Origin: Puccinia triticina
Taxonomy: Eukaryota; Basidiomycota; Pucciniomycetes; Pucciniales; Pucciniaceae
DNA: 64,000 bases
Assembly: GCF_026914185.1 (NCBI RefSeq)
Contig: NC_070564.1
Span: 6,262,001 to 6,326,000 of the forward strand
Direction of reading: 5' to 3'
The notes under the pieces were generated by a model. It made no database searches. It saw nothing but the letters and a program-made list of their open reading frames with translations, and had not been told where the DNA came from. Positions 14,319 to 24,688 of the stretch are shown here, piece after piece. The stretch's first letter is position 1, and each line of letters starts with the position of its first letter. Position numbers and translations under genes: made by a program.

Positions 14319-14659
14319 GGGAAGCGAAATCATGGCACGGCAGGGTCGTCGGCGACTGTCATCATCCCGTGAAGCCTAAATGTTTCAAGCCCGAGGGGAG
14401 GAGGGAAGCATTCCGACACATAAAAATATTTACAACTGTGAAACCTACCATCACCTCGCCAGGGTGCAAGAGTATCTTTTGGAATAACAAAAACATCATC
14501 CACAAGCAATTGCAAAGCAAAATTTACAATGAGTAGAGGTCAACAAGAATTGAGATATCAACAGGATTAGTTGGATACATGGGGAAACAAAACTAGGGAG
14601 GCGCTATTTTTGAACAAGATTAACAAGCTGCTAAGAGCTTTAGAGATGGAGTGAGAGAA

Positions 14660-15540
14660 TCAATGCCTTGAGAGAATAATGACGACCTGTTTGTCGTCGA
14701 TGTGGTGGGTCTTGGCGTCCTTGGGGGTGCTCTTTTCATTGCAAGTGCTCAAGATGCTGTTGACAGCCTTCTGGAGGATGTGGTCCGGGCTATATGTCCA
14801 GCAAGATCATACACGGTCAGCAGTCTTGCAGGCGTTCGGGCTGATGGAGGGTGTGAATGCTTACATGTCTTTTGCAACCACTTTGTCCTTGGAACTATGG
14901 AGTGATAACTGGAGCACGAAAATCGAACTAGTGAGTGGACGGTCTCTCGAGTGTACACGGCAGTCTCATGGCGGGACTTACTTGGCAGTTTCCGTTGGAA
15001 GCAGAGTGTACGCTCTTCTCGCGCAAAGTTTGAGCGGCCCTGTTGAAAAAAGAATGCAAGAGAACAAGGTCAGATGACAATGATACAGGCAGATAAAGGA
15101 CAGTCGGCCTACTTCAAACATTGCGATTTGGAGAACACTTCAGAGACGCCTTTGCTGCTGGTGCAGGTCACGCTGTCGGTGGAGGTTCGACGCAAGAGGT
15201 GGTCGGCATCGAGGTGGATTGCCCGACGACTGACGGAGTGCGCCGCTTCCTGCTCGGATGCCTTTGCGAAGAACCCGCCCATGCCGAGGGCCATGTTCAT
15301 CGGGAAGAAAGCGCCCCCGAAGCAGGCGCCGCCCATCGACCAGGCCAAGCTGTTGATCCATGGGGATCCAAACATGCCCAGTCCCATCCCGCCCAACGAG
15401 AAAAAGCTGTTGTACATCCCTCCGAATCCTCCAAGCCATTTGGCATCCACGTCTTCGTTCTTCGCCCCGATCACTTCTTCCGCACGCGAAGCGGCGATGA
15501 GCACAGAGAGGAGGGTGATGAGGTAAGCTAAGGAGGCCAT
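14660..15540 (-). CDS. Gly/Met-rich secreted protein, copy A
   Basis: No family recognised. Model: complement of 14660-14789, 14865-14908, 14982-15039 and 15113-15540, 219 residues, all introns GT-AG. Signal peptide of about 20 residues ending ASRA before EEV. Residues ~35-90 form a hydrophobic Gly/Met/Phe-rich core (GGFGGMY, GGMGLGMFGSPWINSLAWSM, GGACFGGAFFPMNMALGMGG). A dibasic-rich segment (SVSRRAIHLDADHLLRRT) and a C-terminal polar part follow. Five Cys are in the mature region. Copy B at 33847-34727 has the same exon lengths (428, 58, 44, 130 nt), with about 95% amino-acid identity in exon 1 by eye. The reading frame is intact. Likely an apoplastic or surface protein or candidate effector; inference only. 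Confidence 0.85.
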
Positions 15541-15668
15541 TTTGGATTTGTACGGAGCGGGTTGTTTTTGGATTGGAGTGGCTAAATCTGGAGTTGATTA
15601 GGTAGGCTGGAGTGTTGGTGCGGTGGATTGGATGATGAGGTGAGTAGTGCCTGGCGTACACAACAAGC

Positions 15669-15684
15669 GCGCTTTATATATACC
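15669..15684 (-). promoter_or_regulatory. TATA-like element of secreted gene copy A
   Basis: GGTATATATAAAGCGC on the minus strand about 130 bp before the start codon. Copy B carries GGTATAAAGCGC at the equivalent place, and the leader after it is also conserved, so the core promoter was duplicated with the gene. Confidence 0.55.
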
Positions 15685-15699
15685 TTCAATCGGTGCAGC

Positions 15700-16233
15700 C
15701 TTTGACCCGCGCCATGGAGGCAAGTCTCCTTGCCGAAAATCCCGGTTCAACTTCTTGCACCAAGTAGACAGACCCAATATCGCTGGAAGTTGAAGCCGGA
15801 GCAACATGGATATGGCGGGTATTTTCTCCATCAAAGTGTGAGAGAAACGGCAGGCCGGTCGATGGAAGATACCATGACTGGATTGTGAGAGTCGTAACAT
15901 CCTCTTTGTTGCATCCACCTGGCACCGACGGAAACCCATTGGCAAAAATGTGATCAGTTGTACATGCACTTCACTTGCCTGCGGAAGTGGCCGGGACAAA
16001 GTAAGAGCATAAATGTCACGGCCAAGTCTCTTTCCCACGCCGCTGCAATCAGTGATACATATGTTGAAGACGAGCGGTCAGAACGGCAGAGTATGACTTG
16101 GAAAACCACTTCAGAATAATGATTTGGTTTTGGTTGGGAGGATCGCCATGTTCAACCCATACATGTCACATGGGGGGTGATTTGAACACGTCCACTTTCA
16201 GCCCCATCACACCCCAAGGAAACAACATTTTTA
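15700..16233. other. Upstream region of copy A, no gene
   Basis: An open frame of 146 codons crosses this region on the minus strand but lacks recognisable motifs and overlaps the promoter. I treat it as regulatory or spacer sequence. Confidence 0.5.
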
Positions 16234-16754
16234 TATGGAAATGGATGAGGGAGAGGAATGAATCGGATGCCCAGCTCAGACCGTAATCCTGCCTGCCATT
16301 TCTCCTCCTTGCCCTCAGGCCTCAGGCGGACTATTTGGACCCCAATTCCTTCTTTGCGTGCTCAGATGCACGATGCCGCTGCGAGAAACAGCTTCTCCCC
16401 TGAGGCCGGACTTCTTTTCAATACGCCGGATCTCGACGCTGGTGCTAGGCTCAAAATTGGTGTCCTGCTCCGGGACCGAGGGGTGATAACAAGATGCTTA
16501 TGGCGCTTAGTCCACATATCAAGCTTTGTATGAACTCCTAATCGGTCAAGTTGCTATTTTCCTATTAACATGACGCATCCTTGCGAAATGAATTCTCCCG
16601 CCAGTCTTGCGACTCGGAAGGAGAGCAGTCGGCCGTTAGCGGCACCAACCAAGAAACTTACAAGCGCTGAGAGTGGGCTGTGCGCCCGTGCAGCCTGTGC
16701 TTTGCCGCCCGAGTTCCGGTTTCCATCAACATTTTTGCACAAGTCAAAGCAGAG
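16234..16754 (+). repeat. Direct repeat 2 flanking secreted gene copy A
   Basis: Partner of 13815-14318 in the same orientation. Both contain GATGCCCAGCTC, ATGCACGATGCCGCTG, CTTCTCCCCTGAGGCCGGAC and TTAACATGACGCATCCTTGC. Confidence 0.85.
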
Positions 16755-16944
16755 ATCTGATTTCTTCAGCTTCCATGGCTTCTAGTATTGTGTTTTGAAA
16801 TAACCTTGGTCTCAAAAACACCAGAATTGAATTAAATTTCATTATTGATTCTGACTCGAAAAAACCATGATGTCATCATATGTGATGATTATGGTGTTCA
16901 AGGTTGGTTTCAAAATTTTGGGGAGTTGAAAAATCGGCTCCCAG

Positions 16945-17068
16945 GAATTAATAAATCGACTCCCAAAAGTCGTTTACGTCGCGCGGTCTTGGGACGTCCC
17001 CCTGAGTCATCGGGACCTCGCGCGGCCCCAAAAGCATTTGGGGAGTCGATTAATTAATTCCCATCTCG
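16945..17068. repeat. Inverted repeat, MITE-like
   Basis: ATTAATAAATCGACTCCC near the left edge faces GGGGAGTCGATTAATTAAT near the right edge, around a GC-rich centre. The flanks are not clear enough to call a target duplication. Confidence 0.45.
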
Positions 17069-17187
17069 AGGATGGGAGTCGATATATTAATTTGACAAAA
17101 AATGACGTAATATACAAAAAAAAAAATATATTGTCACTGTTGTACCCAAACACCCTAAAAGTTTTACAGCAATATAAATACACTCTT

Positions 17188-18691
17188 TAGAGAATACGGA
17201 TGTACTTTGCGCACTGCAAAAAACTCGTCGCGCACTGTGGGGGTCGGCAAATCAACGTCGCGGCCACAGTGCGCGGTAGCTCAAAACGCTTCGCGCACTG
17301 CAAACACAAAACTATGAAATTCTCACTTTTTTTTCTGCCCACCGGCAGAGGGGATTTTCCTTGCCCCTCCATCAAATTCTTGGAGGATTTGGAGCCCTCA
17401 GCTGGACACAAAAAAAGGATGAAAAATAAACACAAAAAATAACCTGAGCGCAGGCTCCCGCTCCCCCGGGAGCGCTCCTCCGAGGCTTTCAACCTGCCAA
17501 ATACTCACAGATTGGGTACACAGCCCTGCAAAAACAAAGTTCAAGGGGCAGAAGCTCCGGCTGCCATACCAATGGCCAGCACAGCCCGGTCATTGAGCGG
17601 CGTCTACACACTGGCTCCCCCAATGACCGGCCAGGTGCAGTGCAGATTACCGGTAATCAAGGAGAATATGTAATCCTCTCAATGACCGGGTCGCTTGGGT
17701 CATTGGAAGGAGCACATACTTTACTCAATGACCAAGTCCACCCCGGTCATGGAGAGGAGTAAACACTTGCCTCGATGACCGGGTCCGTTCCGGTCATTGA
17801 GAGGAGAGAAACACTCCTCTCGATGACCGGGTCTGTTCTGGTCATTGAGAGGAGAGAAACACTCCTCTTGATTACCAGAACAAACTGTTCATTAAGGGGA
17901 GGATGCACTCCCTCTTGATGATGTCCAGAATAGCCCCTCAATGAACAGGTCCGCTCTGGTCAACAAGAGGAGCCGGACCCGGTCATCGAGGGCAGTGGTT
18001 ACTCCTCGATGACCGGCGAGGGGAGTATGTTATAAGGAGAGTTTGCACTCCTCTAAAAGACCAGGTCCGTTTTGTTCAAAACACTACTCTCAATGACCGG
18101 AACGGACCCGGTCATCGAGGCGAGGGTTGACTCCTCTCCATGACCGGGGTGGACTCGGTCATTGAGTATAGTAAATATGTGCTCCTTTGGATGACCGTAG
18201 CAACCAGGTCATCGAGAGGAGTACATATTCCCCTTAATGACCGGTAATCTGCACTGCACCTGGCCGGTCATCGGGGGATCCAGTGTGTAGACGCTGCTCA
18301 ATGACCGGGCTGTGCCGGCCATCGGTACAGCAGCCGGAGCTTCTGCCCTCAAAATTTGTTTTCGAGGGGCTGTGTACCCGATCCGTGAGTATTTGGCAGG
18401 TTGAAAGCCCCGGAGGAGCGGAAGCCTGCGCTCAGGTTATTTTTTGTGTTTATTTTTCATCCTTTTTTTGTGTCCAGCTGGGGGCTCCAAATCCTTCAAG
18501 AATTTGATGGAGGAGCAGGAAAAATCCCCTCTGCCGGCTGGCAGAAAAAAAAGTGATAATTTCATAGTTTTGCGTTTGCAGTGCGCAAAGCATTTTGAGC
18601 TACCGCGCACTGTGGCTGGGACATCGAGTGGACGCCCCCTGCAGTGCGCGACAAGTTTTTCGCAGTGCGCGAAGTACATCCATAGAGAATA
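17188..18691. mobile_element. Large foldback DNA transposon with 9-bp target duplication (MULE-like)
   Basis: TAGAGAATA at 17188-17196 is repeated at 18683-18691 directly outside the inverted ends. The element proper (17197-18682, 1486 bp) begins CGGATGTACTT and ends with the inverse of TGGATGTACTT. The two arms are inverted repeats of at least ~600 bp each, centred near 17940, so almost the whole element can fold back. Each arm holds several GCGCACTG motifs near the tip and a GACCGGTCAT-type hairpin array inside. Very long inverted repeats with a 9-bp duplication are typical of Mutator-like elements (family knowledge). No transposase is encoded; an 80-codon frame is present in both arms but looks like a by-product of the motifs. 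Confidence 0.85.
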
Positions 18692-18696
18692 TTGCG

Positions 18697-19173
18697 AGCT
18701 TCACGGCATTAGTACTCCTCAGGGAGACCCTGTGTAGCCGGGGGCGGATTTGGCGGATTTCCTACTAAGGCAAACCCCCAAAACCTTATCTACGGTGCTC
18801 CAAATGGCCCCAAAATTTTTTACCTATAAGATTACACTCTTTAAAACATATTTTAAGCTTCACGGCATTAGTAATCCTCAGGGAGACCCTGTGTAGCCGG
18901 GGGTGGATTTGGCGGATTTCCTACTAAGGCAAACCCCCGAAACCTTATCTACGGTGCTCCAAACGGCCCCAATTTTTTTTAGCTATAAGAATACACTCTT
19001 TAGAACATATTTCAAGCTTCACGGCATTGGTACTCCTCAGGGAGACCCTGTGTAGCTGGGGGGCGGATTTGGTGGATTTCCTACTAAGGCAAACCCCCCA
19101 AACCTTATCTACGGTGCTCCAAACGGCCCCAAATTTTTTCTGCTATAAGAATAAAATCTCTAGAAAACATTTT
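18697..19173 (+). repeat. Three tandem copies of a 159-bp unit
   Basis: AGCTTCACGGCATT begins at 18697, 18856 and 19015, and a diverged fourth start (AGCTCCAAGG) is at 19174, so the period is exactly 159 bp. Units are highly similar (for example CAGGGAGACCCTGTGTAG and CTTATCTACGGTGCTCCAAA in each). The sequence left of the foldback element (about 17165-17196, TACACTCTTTAGAGAATA) resembles the end of this unit, which places the insertion inside the array. Confidence 0.85.
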
Positions 19174-19805
19174 AAGCTCCAAGGAGGTATTAGACATCAG
19201 ACACACCTTCTATTGACTGTGGTGTAGCGTAGCGCAGCACAAATGCACTATTTTTTAGTGTAGTGTTAGCGCAGTGTGGATGAGTGTTGGGTGACTTGTG
19301 AGTTCTGGGTGAGGAACTGGGGAGCAGGCCACTGGGGGTGGAGAGAGCTCCTTTTCTAGACAAAAGTGGAGCCCCAAAGGGGCTTGTGGGTTAGGGTTTC
19401 AGCTAATCTAGACAACAGGGTGAGGGATTTTAGCTGGTGGGAGTAGATACAAATGATGTCATAACCCCTCAGGGGTGCATGAATGGTGTCAGAATATACC
19501 ACAGAACATTCTAAATATGCCAGGGGTGCATACATGATGTCAGAATATACAACAGAACATTATAACACATGCATAATGTGACAGTAGACTGCATGAGCTG
19601 TCATACAGGGGTAATTAGTGTATACACAAAGTCTGAGGCTGCAGAAACAGTGTAAATGATGTCATACTATGTATATAAACAAGTGTATTTAGCTAATATG
19701 TAATGAGTGTAGCCTGACAGGGAGATGTATGTTTGTATCCTGTGATATGTATAAGTTTACTACTGTGAAACTTGGGTTGAAGCAGGTGACAGCTGGGTTA
19801 CTGGG

Positions 19806-19985
19806 GCTGGCCGTGTGATAGGTGTCCATGAGGTGTAACTTCCACACTAGAGGGGGTCCAGGGGTGACTAGGGGTGAAATTGGCCGTAGAATCCATTTCT
19901 GGGGTCCATTTGATGGTATCTTGAGGCCTAGTATGAGTAATTATGTGGCATAGAAAAAACTTTTTATTTTTCCACTTTTCCGTCT
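19806..19985 (+). repeat. Dispersed repeat (inverse partner at 49730-49930)
   Basis: Shared order: GGTGTAACTTCCA, GGTGACTA(A/G)GGGT, TAGAATCCATTT, then TAGTATGAGTAATTATG and AAAAACTTTT. The partner lies on the other strand near 49.8 kb. Confidence 0.7.
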
Positions 19986-20514
19986 ACCACAACGGCGGAA
20001 CTGGACTTGACTTAAGCAGGCTGGCCCGGACTGGATAGTATAGGCTGTGACTGGGGGAAGCCGTGGCAGCCAAAGCGGGCTACGTCAGCCGGCGTAGCTG
20101 GGGTGGAGGCAGCGTGTGGGATCCTGGCATTGAAGGCTAGACAGGGGCGAGAGGAGTCCAACGGCAGTTGAAGGTGAGCGGCGGAGACGGCAGAGCTAGC
20201 ATGAGAGAAGAGCTTTATGGATGATGTGCATGTGTGTATAGCGCTTGGCGGATGACAAGTGTGCGCGTGTAAACGGAGTTGGTGGATGGCAGGTGTGGGA
20301 GGCGGGCTGAGGATATCTTTTAGTTCTCTTCCTTTTCTCTATAAAAACACAATGGGGGAGGGAGGATATTGCATCATACTCCCCACAGAATCTCTTTTTA
20401 CAGTTTTACTTTACTTTGTAGGATTGTTGTGCTTCTTTTACTTTGCGTACGTTGCGGACTTGCTGTATGTGTTACAGTTGTGCTTGCTTTCACTGCCAGC
20501 ATAATTGGCTGGGT

Positions 20515-20700
20515 TGAGGTTATCCCAGTTAAACTGGGATGAAATCAACCAATTTAAACTTGGTTGATCTCAACTGATGAAATATAAATCCAAGGTACCC
20601 CCCTTGGGTTGATATTTCCTTGGATGAGTTCAAGCCATTTAAAATTGGTTAAGTGCATCCCAGTTAAACTGGGATTACTTCATCCCAGCCAAATATGCTG
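20515..20700. repeat. Cluster of short perfect hairpins
   Basis: The palindrome ATCCCAGTTAAACTGGGAT occurs twice (20522-20540 and 20657-20675). Between them are ATCAACCAA/TTGGTTGAT (20544-20568, 7-nt loop) and an imperfect CCAAGG/CCTTGG pair near 20591-20611. Most share TTTAAA- or TTAAA-type centres. Confidence 0.75.
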
Positions 20701-21244
20701 GCAGTGTTTACGGCTGTTTTCTTGTGGTTTTGCAGATTTATCTTATTTATGCAGTGGAGCTTTATTTTACAGTTTACTTCTGCAGAGCTTGATTATTTTT
20801 ATGTGCTTTACTTTATTTATCCCACTCAGAGCCCTACAACACGGCGGAGCTGTGGAGCGGAGTTTCTCCAGATCACCCAACTTTACCTGGGAATCATCTT
20901 GGAGCGGTGGAGTCCTGCAAATTCTACGCAGTGACCACTTTTGTTTACCACAACGAGAAACCTTGCTGAGGGGGTCCCTTTTTTGGACCTTGCAAAAGAT
21001 TGGAGAAGATCCTTTTCAACAAAAGAGCATTCATCTGAACAACACACCAAGGGAGGAATTGTCAGCCAATACTGATGAGAAAGGAATGATTAAGGGCTTG
21101 GAATCAATGAGGGATTACCGGTGAATACCAAGAAATCTGCAGGGAAGAAATCCATGCGTTCAATGTACCCATACTTCACTGTGAGTGACTTGCAAATATT
21201 CTTTGTTTCTGGTTTGTTTAACGTGATCAAAAGCTTCTCCACAA

Positions 21245-21727
21245 GCAACAGTGGGTCGCTACTTTACGGTTATTGATATTGTAATGTTATTGTAGTGATT
21301 TTTGGTCCCTCTACGCTAATCAGACCGGTAGCCATGGGGAAATGTGGTGCAATATCAATATTGCACTGGGTGGGTGTTTTTTTTTTTCAAGGCCACTACA
21401 ATATCTATGCGCAGAGCAGCAGATATTTATCAATATATTGAGCAATAAAAGGCCATTTCAGGGCTGATTTGGCCTTTCATTGCTTAATAAAGTATTTCTC
21501 TGCTTGATAAGGGCTAATTTGGCCCTTAATTGCTTGATAACATGATACTTTTCTCAATAACACGTTGCTTTACTAGTAACAGCTGTGCAAAAAACGGTTC
21601 AGTTATGATAACTGTGACACGTCTATCCGCGCGCTAGGGTTAACAATAACTGTAAAAATGTTAGGTGCAGTTTGCTACTTTACTCTACAGCCCCGGTCAT
21701 GGTAGAGTAAAGTAGCAACCCACTGTT
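21245..21727. mobile_element. Non-autonomous element with 23-bp inverted ends
   Basis: GCAACAGTGGGTCGCTACTTT at 21245 (first of 23 positions) is mirrored at 21705-21727 (one mismatch). A second inner hairpin with 16-bp arms (TGCTACTTTACTCTAC and its complement, 21671-21720) abuts the right end. The right end stops 12 bp short of a transposase fragment. No coding capacity and no clear target duplication. Confidence 0.6.
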
Positions 21728-21738
21728 GCGACAAGGGC

Positions 21739-22071
21739 TCAGTGAATGCTTGAGGTACTGAGGAGGGTTCCAGAAGACTCATACAATTTCTCTTGGATTT
21801 CGTCCAGGAAGAGGCCGGGCTCAGTACAAACAAGCTTGATCATGAAAGCGCACTCGTCTTGGGTGAGTCCCGCAGGGCGACCACGTCTCTTGTATTCAAT
21901 TGGATCCTTGATGACGCAGCGAGTTTCTTCAAAGAGGCGCTTCCATTGGCGGAACAATTGGGGTGAGGACTGAGCACCCAGTGATTGCTGGATTCCCTGG
22001 ATGGAGAGGCCTTGCTGGGACATCCGTATTGTGGTGATTTTTGTTTCCGGGGGGTGGGTGCGGTAGGCCAT
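21739..22071 (-). pseudogene. Truncated Tc1/mariner-type transposase, N-terminal part only
   Basis: 110 codons beginning MAYRTHPPETKITTI. The first ~60 residues fit a helix-turn-helix (QGLSIQGIQQSLG, QLFRQWKR). A region follows with GRPAGLTQDECAFMIKLV and LFLDEIQEKLYESSG, which is the linker pattern of fungal Tc1/mariner-like DDE transposases and related homeodomain-like proteins. The frame ends at a stop just before the inverted-repeat element at 21245-21727. The catalytic DDE domain is missing, so it cannot be an active transposase. Confidence 0.65.
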
Positions 22072-22914
22072 TGAGGCTAGTGTTGCTGGGCTGGAGGATA
22101 TTCCAACTGCCCGGTGTGGTAACCCTGTTCCTGTTCATACTATCACCCTCATATCACCTAAAACCTTCATAAATACCTCATTATTACTTCATATTCAGAT
22201 TCTAAACCCCATTTTACCCCTAGTCACCCTCTCATTTCACCTAGGATTTCCAAATGGATCAGCAGTTATTGGCATGTATAGTTTTGGCAGGTATTTTCTT
22301 CATACATATCCTTAGCATTATTACACACATCATTCATTATTATCATAGCTACATAGGACTGCAGATCTTACACAACTTTGTTACTCATTTTCCCCTTCAT
22401 ATGAATCAGCAGTACATTCCTTCATAGCTCTTGTAGTTATTATCAAATGCTCATCTTCATTATGTAGATTCTTACTTCTGTTCATCATTATTTCATCTTC
22501 TACATAATTACCTTTCATGTACACTCCTTGGTCATTGTACCTTCATCTTTACTGCTCATCTTCGGATATTGTTACTATGTGCTCATCATGTATCACCCCC
22601 CTGTAGTACTTCTCACATATATAAACACCCCTCTAGATGTTGTATACCCATCATGCACTTTCTACTACATCCCCTCTGTAGCACCTTTTAAACATCACCC
22701 TTATATCCACTTTCACCCACTACACTTTGTATGCACCTCTCCCCCCATACTATCTGTAGCACCTTTACACACCTCACTTAGATAACATTTCACCCCTCAG
22801 AAATATATCCCCCAGCATATATCTCATTACACATCTCAGAGTGACTCCCCAAGAGCTTCTGCTTTTCCCCTTCTCACTTCTCCTCTCTCACTCAGGAGGA
22901 TTGATACACCTCAA

Positions 22915-23125
22915 ACTCATAAAGTGTTAAAGCCATCTAAGTCAAAGAGAATCATCAGCCACACCCTTTTCTTTTTCTTAGTGTAACCCTCTCTCCATCA
23001 GCATTAGTCAAGAGGGCAGCCTCACCAGCACCTGTAGCCTCTTCTACATTATTAGTAGTGTAGTTGACTATTTCCCCTCACAGCTCTTTCCTGATCTTTT
23101 AGGAGTTCCACACCGGATTGGATGT
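22915..23125 (+). repeat. Dispersed repeat, copy 2 (direct partner at 88-315)
   Basis: Carries CAGCCACACCC, TTTTCTTAGTGTAA, CAGCATTAGTCA, GGCAGCCTCACCAGCACC and GAGTTCCACACC in the same order as copy 1. Confidence 0.6.
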
Positions 23126-23159
23126 GATGATATAACTGCTGTGTTGGGCAGAAACACTG

Positions 23160-23290
23160 GTATTTGAGCCCACGGTGTGTTGGCGGAGTGACTGCTGAGG
23201 CTGCGAGTGGCAGGAGCAAGGAACTGGTTGTGTTGAGCTAAGCGCCGGAGGGCATGTGCCTGGCTTAGGCCTGGCTCATGGGCACGACAG
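23160..23290 (-). pseudogene. Fragment similar to the 5' coding/leader region of the pyrophosphatase gene
   Basis: Translation on the minus strand contains ALRRLAQHNQFLAPATRSL and SSHSANT, closely matching ALRRLAQHAQFLAPATRTL and SSHSANT encoded just upstream of and in frame with the pyrophosphatase start at 46946. The rest of that gene is absent here. It may be a duplicated piece or the two may share a repeat. Confidence 0.6.
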
Positions 23291-23552
23291 CGGCCAGGAT
23301 CTGTTGAACAACTTTGTGCCAGGCAGCTTTTCTGGAAAGCTTGTGCCATTGGCATATCCCGCCAGTGATTGAAGCACCCTGATTTTTCTTATGTAACTTC
23401 CTACAAGCCATGAATGTTGGCAAGTCTGCCCTACCCATATGTCCTCCTGATATTTTTTCCTGATGAAGCGAAAGAAACCTTGCTTTTGCCAAACCTGTTG
23501 CAAAGGAAAAAGACAAACAGCACGGAAAGGATTATAAAGGATGCTGTGGACG

Positions 23553-23618
23553 GGTGACATGTATGTATCCCAGGTGAACCTCACGTGAGCCTGGGATGTC
23601 ACTCATTGTCACCCCGCG
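23553..23618. repeat. Possible tiny MITE with GGGTGACA ends
   Basis: GGGTGACATG at the left faces CATTGTCACCC at the right. The middle (CAGGTGAACCTCACGTGAGCCTGGGATGTCAC) resembles 2905-2975. Confidence 0.35.
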
Positions 23619-23667
23619 CCACAAATTTTGGCACTTGGGCGGCTGTGCCAAACTTAACAAATTCCCT

Positions 23668-23735
23668 TGCTGCTGCAGGCGTGTGACTCGCAAAGCAAGC
23701 CTCCTACAGCCCTTGGCAGGAGGGACTTATACCGT
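23668..23735 (+). repeat. Short dispersed repeat (GAGGGACTT family)
   Basis: GCTGCAGGCG, CGCAAAGCAAGCCTCC and GGCAGGAGGGACTT occur in the same order as in the reverse complement of 24598-24688. Confidence 0.5.
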
Positions 23736-23999
23736 ACCTCCCCATCCTGGCGCACGGAGAATGGGATTTTCACCCCTGTTTTCACTTTTCCTTGTGTATC
23801 TCTGTCATTCCGCAAGAACTTGTATTTTTTTTTGCTCCAGACCAGCCCAACATGCAAGCGCTGAGGCTTGTATTTTTTGTTCTCTATTTACGGACTCATG
23901 GCAATCCTGAAAAATTATACAATATAAAATATATGCAATAGTGCTACTGACTCTGTAAGCCAGAATTGTAGAGATTCATTATGACACAAGAGCACGGAC

Positions 24000-24315
24000 C
24001 CTCAAAGTAATACAAGTCCCCTCGATGAACAGTCAATACCGGTCATCTGGAGTGTCAAGTCCCCTCGATGGCCGGCACAGACCGGTCATCAAGAGGTTTG
24101 TATACTCTTGATGGCCAGTCTGCACTAGCCATTGAGTGTTGATTCCCCTTGATGACCGGCACAGACCGGTCATCAAGAGGTTTTACATATCCCTTTGATG
24201 ACCGGTCCGTACCGGTCATCCAGGGCGTTGTATGTATCTCTCTCAATGACCGGTCTTGACCGGTCATCCAGAGGGTTATACGGTCTTGATGGCGGGTCTG
24301 TGCGGCAATCAAGGG
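24000..24315. repeat. Tandem array of about seven GATGACCGG hairpins
   Basis: Units of the type CTTGATGACCGG, 6-nt loop, CCGGTCATCAAG recur about every 40-55 bp at roughly 24023, 24062, 24108, 24149, 24189, 24240 and 24283. Arms are 10-14 bp, and compensated or partial changes occur in some units. The same hairpin motif forms the core of the foldback element at 17.2-18.7 kb. No inverted ends are seen here. Confidence 0.8.
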
Positions 24316-24597
24316 CTCAGAGGCTTGACTGTAAGTCAAAAAAAAAAAGCATTGAGCGCAGATCTCTTCTGTGACTCGACTTCAGTAAATTCCAAGGTTT
24401 GGTCAACTTTGAAAATTTATTTCTATTCAAAGGAGTTGTGTAAAATAACTAAGATTGTATCAGATGACAGGCAAGAAGCAAGGCTCTGCGCCAAGCAAAT
24501 TTTTAAGGTTTTAAGTATTGAGGGCAAGGAACTGTGATGGTTTGAAAAAACCACCCAGCCAAATGGAGTTTCTAGGCTCTGCAAAAGGGGGTGATAG

Positions 24598-24688
24598 CGC
24601 GCAAGTCCCTCCTGCCGAGGGCTATCGGAGGCTTGCTTCGCAAGACCAGACGCCCGCAGCAGCGAGGGACTTGGGTTAAGTTCGCGGC
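24598..24688 (-). repeat. Short dispersed repeat (GAGGGACTT family), inverse copy
   Basis: The reverse complement reads CGCGAACTTAACCCAAGTCC, then GCGAAGCAAGCCTCC, then GGAGGGACTTGCGCG, matching 1903-1992 and 23668-23735. Confidence 0.5.

Larger units (their letters stand above)
19174..21244. other. Repeat-bearing gap, no gene recognised
   Basis: Contains a dispersed repeat (19806-19985) and a hairpin cluster (20515-20700). A 171-codon frame at 20609-21124 has no recognisable domain and runs across the hairpins, so I do not call it a gene. Confidence 0.45.

Noticed and set aside
15598..16038. 146-codon minus-strand frame upstream of secreted copy A
   Set aside because: It covers the promoter and TATA-like element conserved with copy B and has no domain.
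17200..18679. 80-codon frame present in both arms of the foldback element (FAHC repeated)
   Set aside because: The FAHC segments are translations of the GCGCACTGC DNA motif; the frame is kept because the arms are copies, not because a protein is evident.
20609..21124. 171-codon frame with hydrophobic start
   Set aside because: Runs across a hairpin cluster, no signal-peptide logic, no family similarity.
24000..24315. Possible CRISPR array
   Set aside because: Units are palindromes with variable loops and spacing, without identical repeats separated by unique spacers, and the host is a eukaryote.
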